Origin: Buxus sempervirens | Lineage: Eukaryota > Streptophyta > Magnoliopsida > Buxales > Buxaceae | Length of the DNA: 64,000 bases | NCBI GenBank assembly: GCA_947561395.2 | Contig: OX387187.1 | Span: forward strand, 32,717,829 to 32,781,828 | Reading direction: 5' to 3' | Part shown: in pieces, positions 33,768-44,575 of the stretch | How positions within the stretch are numbered: position 1 is the first letter of the stretch | How the letters are laid out: each line of letters opens with the position of its first letter | Translations under genes and position numbers: made by a program | The notes under the pieces: model-generated | Databases searched by the model: none | Told to the model about the DNA's origin: nothing | The model's input: only the letters and a program-made list of their open reading frames with translations

Positions 33768-34840
33768 TTGTCCCTACAACATAAAACAGATATTCCACTT
33801 AGAATATCATACTAATAACAATATATAGTACCCATGAACATCACAGGGTAACCATTCTCTTCAACCATGTGCCAAGTTGGTGTATTTTGAGGGCTTATTA
33901 CAAAACTTGAGTACGTCGGAATAATTTCTTAGTACCTACACACATGGTACCTACGAATTATTTTTACGGTACGCCAAGGGTACGAAGGTGGTACATAAGT
34001 TTTGGACCTTCTTCATTCCCATAGGTTTGGTTAAAATAAGATAGAATATACTGGCAACAAATAAAGTCAAAAAAAAGACAAAACATGTCCGCGCGATTAG
34101 CCCAGAGATTAATCGTGAAATCCGCGATTAGCATCCACGACTAATCGCCCAGTCAAGATTAGGTCTCGCGATTAATCTCAAGATTAATCGCGACTGTCCC
34201 GATTAACTTTCCAGAGAACATGAAGTCTCTGTTTCATCACGATTAAATCCCAGGATTAATCGGTGCCAGACGATTTGGGATACCTACGGAAATTTCTTGG
34301 GTACCTATGCCTTATTTTGGTTTAATTGGGGGTACCTAGGGCATTATTGGCGGTTTTTTGGTGGGTACCTACAGGTTCTTATGGTGTGTACCTAAGGCTT
34401 AATTGTGGTGAACCTCACATTTTTTCGGTGGGTACCTAAGGCTTGTTCGGGGGTGGTAATGGCTTATTTGACAGCTGTTTATTTCTGGGCGTACCCTGTC
34501 GATGTGTGGCGGCGCGGCATTGTTCGCCCGACCATCATTTCAATTTATTTAAGGTTCCACCATCTTCGGGGGTTGACATTAATGGAAAAGGCCAAAAATC
34601 TGTTTATGTACCTGGTTTACATTGGTTGTTGGAGTCTTAAATAGAAACCCATAATGGTGGAGTGAGTGGTGGTCCCTTCTTCTTTAACACTTGGAAGTGG
34701 AACTGTGGTAGCTGCCTTCCTTTTCTTCGAAGTGAGAGTAAAGACAGCACCTTTCCCGCCAATGTCAGAGTAAACACAGAAATGTCTGAGTAAGAACAGA
34801 GAAAGTTCGGACGTGGACAAGATTATAAGTTAAATAATAT
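33768..34840. repeat. MULE-1 spacer hairpin 4: GGTACC arms around a GATTAATCG core
   Basis: Upstream region of the transposase, then 'ggtacctacNaatt' and related units (33,900-33,990), a dense core of GATTAATCG / CGACTAATCG motifs (34,090-34,275), and 'gggtacctaNggcttatt' units (34,280-34,450). It mirrors spacer 1 at the other end of the element. No gene seen. Confidence 0.75.
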
Positions 34841-35018
34841 AAATGTTTCGCGCGTTTTCGTCTTGCCGAGGAGAGAGCCGAGGAGAGTTTTAATAGTTTT
34901 TTAAGCGTTTCGTTCAAAATTACTATTATAACCTTCGCTTATTCTGGTCCGTTGGATTGCGCTTCATAGAGGATGCCTTTGCTTCACAGGCGATGCGCTT
35001 CACAGAGGATCCGCGCGC
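34840..35018 (-). repeat. MULE-1 right terminal inverted repeat
   Basis: Reverse complement of 13,569-13,750 with few differences; ends GGATCCGCGCGC. Confidence 0.93.
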
Positions 35019-35027
35019 GAAAAGAAC
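35019..35027. repeat. MULE-1 target site duplication, right
   Basis: GAAAAGAAC; pairs with GAAAACAAC at 13,560-13,568. Confidence 0.85.
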
Positions 35028-36000
35028 TTGGTTCTTCTCTGTTTTCCTCACCAACCAGATATTTTGTAACTCGTTGGTTTATTTTGGGTGACCCAACTGG
35101 TTCAACCAACTCCCTAAAATGGTATGAGTTGGTTGGGGTGTCCAATAAGGTGGATTGATCAGATTTATCCCATGGTTTTTTCTTGACGAAAAATTTTAGT
35201 GTATTCTCTCTTGCTCTTTTAGTGTTTGATATATTGCTGTATTATTTATTGCTTTGTTTTTATCTATTTATTTTGGCTTACTCAATTTCACATAAGTATT
35301 TGGGGCCCAACAAAAAGCCCTTGGGAAGTTCTTAAACCAAAAAAGTAAATTGGTGAATGTTTAAATCTCTAGGTTGTTGCATAGGAACTAGGAAAAAATA
35401 GAAATGCAAGTGACTCTAGCATCGTTTGGTATGGATTCTACCAAAACCCAAGGTTTACTAAGAGGCCGTTTGGTAACGTTTTTTTTAAAAACAGTTTGAA
35501 AGCTAAAAACGGTTTCAAATGTTTGAGTTTTTGAAAACAGGTGACAGGAAACCCGTTTGGTAACCATTGCTGTTTTTTTAGGATTTTGAAAACAGGTGAC
35601 AAAAAACCTGTTTGGTAACCATTACTGTTTGGCAGTGGTGTGGCAAAAAATGTATTATTTAGCTAAGAACTTAAAAAGAAAAAAGGTCGTGGTTTTGGAT
35701 TGTCTTTAATGGGTAAGCCACTCACCGAGTCGGTTTCGGTTGGGTTTTACTTTTCTCAAAACCGAACCGTCGCTATCCCTATTCAACTGAACCCTGCGCT
35801 CTCCCTCTCCTCATTCTGTCCCAGCCTTCCAGTTCTAGCAAGCCAGGACGAATGAATGACAATTATAACACTTTCAATGCTCATCACCCTTTAATCGTTG
35901 GACTTTGATGGCCAGGGTCTTTCGCAAATTCCTTCAAAAGTCATAATCTTTGAGAATCATCACAAGTTTCGGCTACCCACAATCATCGAATCTCCGGCCC
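35028..36000. other. Former upstream region of the LRK10-like gene, then unassigned sequence
   Basis: 35,028-35,175 ('acttggttctt', 'gggtgacccaact', 'ccaataaggtggattgat') is the same sequence as 56,105-56,215, upstream of the duplicated LRK10-like fragment, so it is host DNA displaced by MULE-1. From 35,460 repeats of 'gtttggtaac' and 'ttttgaaaacaggtgaca' appear (two units, 35,520-35,620), typical of a small DNA transposon end, but I could not pair them. No gene seen. Confidence 0.6.
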
Positions 36001-36199
36001 ACATTCTTTCTTAACGAAACGCTTCTCAGTGAAAATAAACTCACTGATAACAGTAATCCATGCCCTCTCTCTGGTTCTGTAAAGAGGGAGAATGCCACAC
36101 ATTTTACTTCCTCCTTGATCTTCCCCAATTTCCCTTTTGTGTATCATTCAAACCCTATTTCTGCTATTGAGTTCTATCAATCAGACGCCGAGGATATGG

Positions 36200-36560
36200 A
36201 ATCCGGTGGCTCACAAACGGTATGGGCTGATAGCGTCAAGCGGAAGAGGAAGGCGAAGAAGTTGAGGTTGAGGAGTACGATGGAGGAGAAACAGAAGTTG
36301 ATGAAGAAGAAGAAGAAAATTTTGGGGTTTTGGGGAAGAAGAAGAATGTCAGAAGTCGAAACCCCATCTCGAGTGAAATCTCAAAACCGCGAAGCATGTT
36401 CGGTTGAAGGAAGCAATATACAATCAAATCTCGAAACCCCATGTCCATGGCCCTGGTTTAGCTTGCGTTTTTTGGGGAAGGAAAGGGCCGTAGAGGGTTT
36501 TGACGAAACTCAGGAGTGGAACGTTTGCATTGGTAGGGGTTTTGGACGAATCTCCTCAAG
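36200..36560 (+). other. Possible coding fragment near the left end of MULE-2
   Basis: An open frame from 35,950 includes 'TVWADSVKRKRKAKK', which faintly recalls a short Lys/Arg-rich mitochondrial ribosomal protein motif. An overlapping frame reads acidic (Glu-rich) through the same stretch. The region could be a captured host exon or just purine-rich subterminal DNA. I do not assign a gene. Confidence 0.2.
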
Positions 36561-36639
36561 GTATGAACCTATTGTGGCTAATCATTTTTGGGTATGTTTA
36601 TCAAAGATTTTCCCTAATCGGTTTTCCTCATAACCATTC

Positions 36640-37290
36640 ATTGGAATCGCCTGAAGCTCATCGCTTTATTGATCGACGTGTTCGACTAGAAGGCGATTAA
36701 TCGAACAATGAACACATTTTTCATCCAATAAATCGAGTAGAAGTCGATTAATCGGTTAATGAACTTATTGTTCAATGTTATTTGGTGTGTTTTTCGTAAT
36801 GCTGTGTTTAGTATAAAGATGTTTGTGGGTAGCATGTTGACTCTAAAGACTCTTAATGGGTAAGAGAGATGATGTCAAAGTTTTTAAAAAAATTTAAATA
36901 CATTTGTTTAAAATTTATGAATTAGAAGGCATAACAAGGCCACTTTAGCTGACAAAAGCCTAGAAATTTGAAATATTAAACTTATGTCATTGAAGAGAAA
37001 TATAATTGTAGGGTTATTTAACCAATATCATGGCTAGGTAATTTAGGCTTTATCTAACAATGAAATGGTCAAGTTGGTCATTGTAAAATAAGATTGTAAT
37101 AGTTCCATTAATGGGTTAATTAACCTATTGTTCAATGTTATTTAGTGTGTTTTTTATAATTATGAAATATTTATAAAACGTTTCAGTGCTTTGAATGGTT
37201 AACTCGACACGGCTATTTTATCTATTATTAATGCGATGGTGCTCTATTCTGAAAATTGAGGAAAATAAATTTTTGAAATTGGTGAATGAA
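36640..37290. other. Upstream region of the MULE-2 Ulp1 gene
   Basis: A few CGATTAATCG-like motifs (36,660-36,760), then A/T-rich sequence with a repeated 'tgttcaatgttatttRgtgtg' block (36,768 and 37,130). Further 5' exons of the Ulp1 gene may lie here but I could not identify them. Confidence 0.4.
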
Positions 37291-37292
37291 AT

Positions 37293-39260
37293 GTAGGTAA
37301 GCCTCAACGAAGACGAAGTTGTCCAACACACATGGCAAGTGGAGGAAATGACAGAAGCATGAATGGATTGCCTGGCAATCTATCTCAGGTGGTTAACTAG
37401 TATTCTATATTCACACTTGAATCTAATTTTAACACTTGATTATTGATACAGATATTACAGGAACAAATGGACCAGATGGCAGCTGCTGCTCAGGAGATGC
37501 AACGTCATTGCACGGAATTGAAGTTGTACCTCCAAAGACATGGAGACACACCAACCCATGGTGAACAGCCGGATTCAGCCCATGATTGGTGTTCATCCCA
37601 TGAGTTGAGATGATCAGCATCACTGGTTGAAGCCGTTGCTGATGAGCAAGGGTCACCAGTGCAAATTGCTGATGAGATTGCGTCACCAGAACCGAAGGTT
37701 GTTTCTCCAAGTAAATTCAAGCGAATGATTAAGAAACCCAAAAATTTGTGTTCTCCGTTCGTTGTCCGACACAAATTCCCTCCGTTGAAGCCTGATGAAA
37801 AGCGGGTTGTCGAATATGTAAATGAATTGCGTCCAACAAAGTAAGTAATTCTTTATATATATTGTTTCTGAGAGAACATGAAGTTAATGTGTGGAGATGC
37901 TTATATTTGTGTGCCAGATCGACGGAAAACACAATTAGTTTTCCCTCAATGTAGTGTTTCAATTGTGACATGAATTTCTTATTATTGTGTAGCTTGGTTG
38001 TTGTGGATTATATTGGAATGCATATTACAGTGGAAGAGATGCATTGCTTGGCAGATGGATGTTGGGTCGGCAGCATGGTATGTTAGTTTTATCTCGTTGT
38101 ATAGCTAGTTAATTCCACAATCATATTAACGGTTATATCTATTATGTATTATGTAATATAGGTAATAGCAGCATATGCTATTTGCCTTATCAACCGACAA
38201 GGTTTATATTCATCAAGAGTCACAAAGCATTATTGTTCTCCCGTTGTCACTGTAAGCATATTTGACTATTCTAGCTTGCATTAAATTTGTGTAATAAGGT
38301 ATGCATATGCGTTTCTAATTCTATTGTAAATCATAGGATATAATCATAAACGGCAAAGGGGAGATTGAGATTGATACGATGTATAAGAAGTACTTCTCTC
38401 TGAAAACAATTGGGTTTCTCCTCCGTGAATGTGAAATGGTAAATTAAGTATGTTTTTTATAGAAATAAAAAACATTTTGTCTTATAATGTTCTTCCAATC
38501 ACATGTTTATATTGGGCTTCTCCTCCTAATTAATAGTTAATGTTTTATGTAGATTTTTCTACCAGTATGCCAAAGGAACCATTGGTTCCTTGTAGTATTG
38601 AATGTGAAAGGAAAAAGATTTGAATTGTTGGACTCGAATAGTAGTTCTAGACAAGGTTTGCAAGGGGAGGCGGTCAATAAACTTGTAGGTTTGCATTTCC
38701 ATTGTTAATTTGTAATTTAAATTTACTAAGCATCCTTCTATGTTGTCGTGGAAGTGTTTGACTTAGATGATAGTGCAAGATATTTTAATTTGGCAGGCAA
38801 AATTTTTTGAGGACTTTTTTGAGACATTTGTCCACGGAAGACCGCTTGGGATTCCATCATGGGATAGGGAGTATGCATCAGTGCCTCATCAAAAGAACGG
38901 GTAAGATAATGTCTTTGTGGATGATTGGTGTTCTACACTGTTCTAATACGTTTATGTTTTGTTTACCCCGAACTTGTGATGTAGGTTTAATTGTGGTGTT
39001 TTTGTGTTGAAGTTTATGGAGTTTTGGGATGGGCATGTGCTAAACCCTCAATTTGGACAGGCATGCTTTCTTTTTCCAGAACTTAATTACATCATATGCA
39101 TTTATTATCTTATAGATGATTGTTTGATGCTAAGTTAATGTTATTACTTGTTATGAAGCAGGATAATATCCCATACTTTAGGAAAAAGGTGATGGCGGAT
39201 TTGGTGTCGGATCCAACTAACAGGTTAAAGGATAAGGTGTTACATCGTCATATTGGTTGA
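37293..39260 (+). pseudogene. MULE-2 Ulp1-type cysteine peptidase, one in-frame stop
   Basis: Likely exons: start ATG 37,332 (or an upstream exon joined at 37,293) to 37,388; 37,452-37,840; 37,993-38,077; 38,162-38,251; 38,337-38,438; 38,553-38,684; 38,797-38,900; about 38,986-39,060; about 39,163-39,260. An in-frame TGA follows 'WCSSHELR' in exon 2 (37,611-37,613); afterwards the frame stays open to the end. Catalytic set: 'QRNHWFLVVLN' (His), 'FELLDSNSSS' (Asp), 'PHQKNGFNCGVFVLKF' (Gln, Cys), all present. The intron after 'NPQFGQ' starts with GC instead of GT. Unlike MULE-1, this gene lacks the N-terminal mobile-like domain, which sits in a separate gene at 46,969-48,951. Expected activity: cleavage of ubiquitin-like conjugates. 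Confidence 0.83.
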
Positions 39261-40611
39261 TGCTTGGAGAAGACACTTCCATGTTTGGGGTTGTATAGTG
39301 TTTTGTATTCATAGGAACATGAACTACTTTACAATGTTTTGGTGTTATCTTTTTTTGGAGTGATGCGATGTTTGGGGTTGTATAGTTTTTTTTACTCATA
39401 GGAATATCAACTACTTTTAATGTTTTGGTTTTTTTCATTTTTGGGAGTGATGTGAACTTCATGTACTTAGAAAGTTTTGGTGTTTATATATGTCTTGTTC
39501 AAAGTGCATTTACAGTTCAAAGCATGCTGTAGCAAGTAATGAAGGCATTGTATTAATCGCTGAAAAAACAATTAACCTGTTATTATTTTGATTAAGCGCA
39601 GGACAAATGTTGATCAATCGATAACAAATCCGATTAACCGTAGGTTCATCGATTCATCGATCGAAATGCACCATATAACCATTAGACGAGTATCACAAAG
39701 TTCCGATTAATCAAATAATATTACGATCAATCGTAATTAAATCGATTAATCGGTCACTCATAAACCCCAGAAAAAGGTCACTCTGTATTTCGTATCGGCA
39801 ATTTCGCGATTCATCTGCTTGACTTTGAATCGATTAATCGTAATTACGATCAATCGTAATTAATGTTCCGATTAATCGAATAATATTACGGTCAATTCGA
39901 TTAATCGGTAGTTAATCCTACATAAACCCCAGGAAAAAGGTCACTCTGTATTTCGTATCGGCAATTTCGCGATTCATCTGCTTGACTTTGATTAATCGTT
40001 AATCATTTCGATTAATCGTGAATATGTACATGCAGTGGCCAAATTAGATAATAGTCGATTAGTCCAGGGTTAATCCTGCATGGTGAAGAGACTGAAGGAC
40101 GCGCTCTGTTTCTTAAATTGATAATTTACCGATTGATCGATATTTCAACGATCAATCGAGATTAGTTTCCAATGAATCGAATTTGTACTTTTGAGTCGCG
40201 ATCCTTAATCATTCAAATTCCGATTCATGTTCCGATAAATCGATGTATATTCCGATCCATCGATGTCTTAATCGTAAACATTTCAAATGGACAAATGTCC
40301 AACTAAAAATAAAGACACAAACATAAACAAAAGATCCATTTGATAGCGCACAAATATTCCCATTTAAACATACCACATTATATTGCTTACGTGCGGGAAC
40401 ATAAAAAAAAAGTCATAAAGTTATCAAAGTTAAACAAGTCAAGTTCATAAAGTTAAAAAAGTCAAGTTATCAATTAAACAAGTCAAGATAACCAAAAAAA
40501 CATCTCCCACATCTTCACTGACATGAACTACACAACCTCCTCTGCTGCTGCACCTGCATCATCATCTGCATCGGACTCTAGCAAAGGTGGTAGCGATGGC
40601 TCCTGTTGACT
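39261..40611. repeat. MULE-2 spacer rich in CGATTAATCG, with two ~160 bp tandem units
   Basis: 39,540-40,290 holds many copies of CGATTAATCG, GATCAATCG and TTCCGATTAATCG. A unit containing 'aggtcactctgtatttcgta' and 'cgattcatctgcttgacttt' occurs at about 39,770 and 39,930. 40,290-40,611 is the 3' flank of the next gene. No gene seen. Confidence 0.8.
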
Positions 40612-41838
40612 CTAGCAGGTATAAATGTGGATCACCACCCGCAACACCCGCTTCACTAGTCGCTTCAACCCTCCAAGCTCCTGTCTGACCTCCTCCTTGA
40701 AAACTGCAAATTCGTTAGCTTGTGGTTGTGAAGTCGACGCTTCTCCATGCATATGACCGAGGCCTAAACGCCTACCGTGGTGTGCACGTTGCAGATCTGG
40801 TATGGATGATGTAGAAGGCATGGATGATGTCGATGGTAGCTGGGGCCCCTCTGGTGCTACACCTGCCTCATGCTCCTGCTGAGAGCTTGATGATCTCCCG
40901 GTGTCCGTACGCTGATGAGGCAACGGATCTAAATACATGAGTTGGATGTTGGTCTTGGAGAGAGGGATTGAACAGACAGTAGATTCAACCGGACCTTGGA
41001 GACCATGTTGTTTGGCAAGTTGGGTCATCAGATAATCGAAAGGAAGAGATCTAGGATTGGATGTTGCTTTACTTCTACTGGCAGAGAGGATAAACTGACA
41101 AATGTGCTTGCAAATCAACATTGGCAGACACATTCGAATGCCCTGAACAACCCGATACAGGAGCATCACCATGGCAGGAGTCATGTCATACTTATTACCA
41201 CGCCTCAGGTACACATTAAATGTGAAGATGTGGTGGAGAATCCTATACTTTGGCATCATACTACCAGCAGTAAGGGCGGCTCTGTGCCACTCGGCGTTAT
41301 TCCCACAGAGGGAACGCGTTGTCTCCGCAAGGTCCGACTGGAGGGGGGGATCAAATGTGCGCACTTCATTACGCGGGATGTGCATCAATTCACTGATGCG
41401 GTCAAGGGTGACAAGGACAGCTTTACCATTTATATCAACTGCAAATGCAGGATCTGGTTCATGGGGAAGAGTTGTAACACGTGCATTCTCATAGAGACGA
41501 CACACGACCAACCTGTTTGCATCACCACCCCAGTCCAAAATACCCTCCCATCCTATTTTCTTAAGAAGTGGTTCCAAACCATATTTCGAAATTTGGTCTT
41601 TGAGTACAGCTTTCTCAACGACCAATGACCTTTGGATGCGTTGCCCACGCCCCCCAAGGGCAGCGGATGGTGCCTGTTCTGGAGACAACGAAGGCGAACT
41701 CGTAGCCCTGGCTACAGGCTGCTCAGTATCGTCTGGGTCATAGTCTGACCCAGACGGAGGGAGATCATGAGGGGGAGGAGATGGGGTAGGCATCATTGCC
41801 TTCTTAGCCTTACGACCTAAGGTTTTTCGTTTGGGCAT
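40612..41838 (-). CDS. MULE-2 putative plant transposon protein
   Basis: Intact single-exon ORF of 408 aa. It starts 'MPKRKTLGRKAKKAMM' (basic) and then has a Pro/Ser linker. The conserved domain runs from 'RSLVVEKAVLKDQISKYGLE' through 'GWEGILDWGG', 'ISELMHIPRNEVRTFDPPLQ', 'KYRILHHIFTFNVYLRRGNK' and 'MLLYRVVQGIRMCLPMLICK' to 'SLPFDYLMTQLAKQHGLQGP'. The C-terminal amphipathic part (EVRQELGGLKRLVKRVLRVV) is like that of MULE-1 protein B, so these two are close homologues in different elements. Function unknown. Open frames on the plus strand at 40,996-41,628 are shadows. Confidence 0.85.
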   Translation of the reverse strand: MPKRKTLGRKAKKAMMPTPSPPPHDLPPSGSDYDPDDTEQPVARATSSPSLSPEQAPSAALGGRGQRIQRSLVVEKAVLKDQISKYGLEPLLKKIGWEGILDWGGDANRLVVCRLYENARVTTLPHEPDPAFAVDINGKAVLVTLDRISELMHIPRNEVRTFDPPLQSDLAETTRSLCGNNAEWHRAALTAGSMMPKYRILHHIFTFNVYLRRGNKYDMTPAMVMLLYRVVQGIRMCLPMLICKHICQFILSASRSKATSNPRSLPFDYLMTQLAKQHGLQGPVESTVCSIPLSKTNIQLMYLDPLPHQRTDTGRSSSSQQEHEAGVAPEGPQLPSTSSMPSTSSIPDLQRAHHGRRLGLGHMHGEASTSQPQANEFAVFKEEVRQELGGLKRLVKRVLRVVIHIYTC

Positions 41839-42540
41839 GGTGGCTTTAAAGCAAAGACGTCAAGGCACAGACGAGAACAACAATGGAAGACACAAGCCCA
41901 TTATAGACAAAATCATCCAAGCATTCAAGTACGCGCAACACAAATGAGAAAGGCGCACGAAAGAAGATCAAAACCCCAAAAAACAAATTAAACAAACAAC
42001 AAACAATGTACACGAATCGTTAGTTCATTGGAAATGGAATGGAGCAAAGAAGTTGTAAAATCTTAGCACGTCTTACCAGAAGAAGAACTTCCACGATTGA
42101 CGCTATCTCCCAAGAAGAAGTCGACGCAAAAAACCCTAGGGACGGTGGAAAGGATGAGAAATGAGGCATGACAAATGAGAAGACGGTGACACTGGTACGC
42201 GCATCAAAAATATTTCAGAGAGTTAATCGCAAGGGTCATGTCAGTTGGAAGATATGCGCGCGAAACCAAGCGTCGCTTGGTTTCGCCACTTTCGATTAAT
42301 CGACAAAATCCCTTGATTCATCGGTTGTTTAAGTGACAAAATGATAATTGTACGGTTAATCGACTATCTTACGATCAACCACGAAATAAACGATTAATCG
42401 ATAAGTTGCCGATCATTGAATTTCAAACTGCCCCACGTAGTTAATCGTCATCGTTACGATTAATCAATATAGGATCGATCAAGTTCATAGGTCATTCTCT
42501 CTTCTCCGATTTATCAAAAATCTTTGCGATCAAGTGTATC
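41839..42540. other. 5' region of the MULE-2 plant transposon protein gene
   Basis: Probable promoter and leader of the minus-strand gene to about 42,240, then CGATTAATCG-like motifs (42,290-42,480). No other gene seen. Confidence 0.5.
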
Positions 42541-43310
42541 GGAAATGTATCCCACGATGATGTAATTATATCCTTCTTTGATTAATCGTAAGATACCATC
42601 CCTTTCTTCAGGTTGTTCCCACGAACCTCTATAAGTATCCTTCGATTGCTTAAAGAGTATCTTACGAAGAAATATTTTTATCCTCGATGCTAATAAGATA
42701 TCCCCCAATTACGACCCGGATATAAGTGTAGTAATCGTGGGATACCATCTTACGCTTCGTGAATTGCCAACAATAATAAATAAGTATCCCCTGAAATACG
42801 TAATTGTATCCCACGAATAAAAAATGTATCCACCGAATAATGAAATTGTATCCCAGAAAGGCATTAATCAAAATTTACTCAATCGATGAATCGAAAGTGT
42901 CTCCCCAAGTACACGTCGGATATAAGTGTTGTAATCATGGGATACCATCTTACGCTTCATGAATTGCCAACGATAATAAATAAGTATCCCCTGAAATACG
43001 TAATTGTATCCCACGAATAAAAAATGTATCCACCGAATAATGAAATTGTATCCCAGAAAGGCCTTAATCGAAATTTATTCAATCGATGAATCGAAAGTGT
43101 CTCCCCAAATACGCGTCGGATATAAGTGTTGTAATCGTGGGATACCATCTTAACTTCGTGAATTTCCAACGATTAAAAATATGTATCCCATGAAATATGT
43201 AATTGTATCCCACGAATAAAAAAGGTATCCACCGACTAATGAAATTGTATCCCACGAATATAAAACGTATCCTTCGATTTTTAAAATTGTATCCCACGAA
43301 CGGTTAATCG
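42540..43310. repeat. ~200 bp tandem repeat with GTATCCCACGA motif
   Basis: A unit containing 'ggatataagtgtNgtaatc', 'gtgggataccatctta', 'aattgtatcccacgaataaa' and 'caatcgatgaatcgaaagtg' recurs at about 42,718, 42,918 and 43,118. GTATCCCACGA and its complement TCGTGGGATAC make internal inverted pairs. The ORFs here are repeat translations. Confidence 0.88.
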
Positions 43311-43334
43311 CTTTTTAAATCTTCGATAAAGAAT

Positions 43335-43836
43335 TCGATTCGATTAATCGAAACTTGCCGATGAAAGACTGGGCTATTAGCTATCCATGATAACCGATTA
43401 ATCGTAACGGATGACCGACTAACCATTAATGTTTGATGCATCGACGAAGTGCCGACTCAAGTTACAGAGTGTCCATTTTCTAAGATAATTTGCAGGATTA
43501 AGGATCAATAAATCAATTACTGCCGACGAAGGACATAGCGAATAGCAACCGATGATAACTGATTAATCGTAACGAATCACCGACTAACCAAGAATTCTTG
43601 ATTAATCGATGAAGAGCTGATTCAAATTACTGAGTGTCGTTTTTGTAAGACAAATTTCAGGACTAAGACCTGATTAATCGAGAATTGCCGATGCACAACT
43701 GGGCGCATAGCAACCGATGGTAACCGATTAATTGTAACGAATGACCGACTAATCATAAAGTTTTGATTAATCAATGAAGAGCCGATTCAAATTACTGAGT
43801 GTTGTTTTTGTAAGACAAATTTCAGGACTAAGGCCC
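43335..43836. repeat. ~165 bp tandem repeat array, part 1
   Basis: Units carrying 'attgccgatgcacaactggg', 'gcatagcaaccgatggtaac' and 'gattaatcgtaacgaatgac' start at about 43,343, 43,518 and 43,682. The array is interrupted by the solo LTR and continues at 46,335. Confidence 0.88.
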
Positions 43837-44439
43837 TGTAACGCCCCGGATCCGTGTTGTTCAATAAAGATATAACACGTCTCACGGAGGTTAGGCAAGG
43901 ATCGTTAATCAATTTATGATCGCTGGATAATCATATAGCTATAACCTGACAGAGTGCACATTTCCATTTATGCAAAATTGTAACATTTAAACTGAACTAG
44001 AATTGTATGGTTCAACCCCAATTAAACTTTAATACATCTCAATTAATTCAAAGTTCTCAAATTCAGAACAGATAACCTACTAGTCTAAGGAAGGTAATAG
44101 TAATCCTCCTCCCTATAAGCCTCAGCAGGATCTACCCCAGTAATCGCCTCACCACGAGTATCTGAAAAACAAACAAGACAAACAACGGAGTGAGATACGA
44201 ATATCTCAGCGAGTAGCACATGCATGCAGAAATAGTTGATCACAATTTAAACTATGCATCGACAAACACTTAATATGGTTAAACAACCAACATCAATTCT
44301 CAAATCGAAATCAAGACTTGTTCTAATCAAACAAATCACATCTTAGTTAAGTACGGCAACACATCGATTGGTCAATGTCATGACTATCGTTTAGTTGATA
44401 AATTAAACATGCCAAGTAGACACTCCACACCTCCATGTA

Positions 44440-44575
44440 CACAGTTCCGGCCTACTCAGGGTTTCGGATACTCTGAAATGACGGCCTACTCAGGGTTTCG
44501 TCATCCAATGCAGGCCTACTCCCCGGGTTTCTGCACTGACAACCAGGCCTACTCAGGGTTTCTGGCTGCTCTACA
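44440..44575. repeat. ~33 bp tandem repeat inside the solo LTR
   Basis: Four units of the GGCCTACTCAGGGTTTC type. The plus-strand ORF across them (SGFRHP..., YSGF) is an artefact. Confidence 0.85.

Larger units (their letters stand above)
13569..35018. mobile_element. MULE-1: 21.45 kb Mutator-like DNA transposon with Ulp1 cargo
   Basis: Terminal inverted repeats of about 180 bp (GCGCGCGGATCCTCTGTGAA... at 13,569 and its complement ending at 35,018), a 9 bp near-perfect TSD and host sequence continuous across the insertion define the element. The empty-site arrangement is visible in the duplicate near 56,095, where the sequence flanking the insertion is contiguous. It carries a Ulp1 peptidase gene (+), two putative plant transposon protein genes (- and +), a FAR1-type transposase (-), and spacers of palindromic motifs. 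Ulp1-bearing MULEs are known (Kaonashi/KI-MULE type). Combined size and cargo are unusual. Confidence 0.92.

Noticed and set aside
35460-35640. Left end of MULE-2 or a separate DNA transposon ('gttTGGTAAC' repeats)
   Set aside because: I could not find a matching inverted end near 53 kb or a target duplication, so no boundary is claimed.
40996-41628. 210-codon plus-strand ORF
   Set aside because: It is fully antisense to the well-supported 408-codon ORF and has no recognisable domain.
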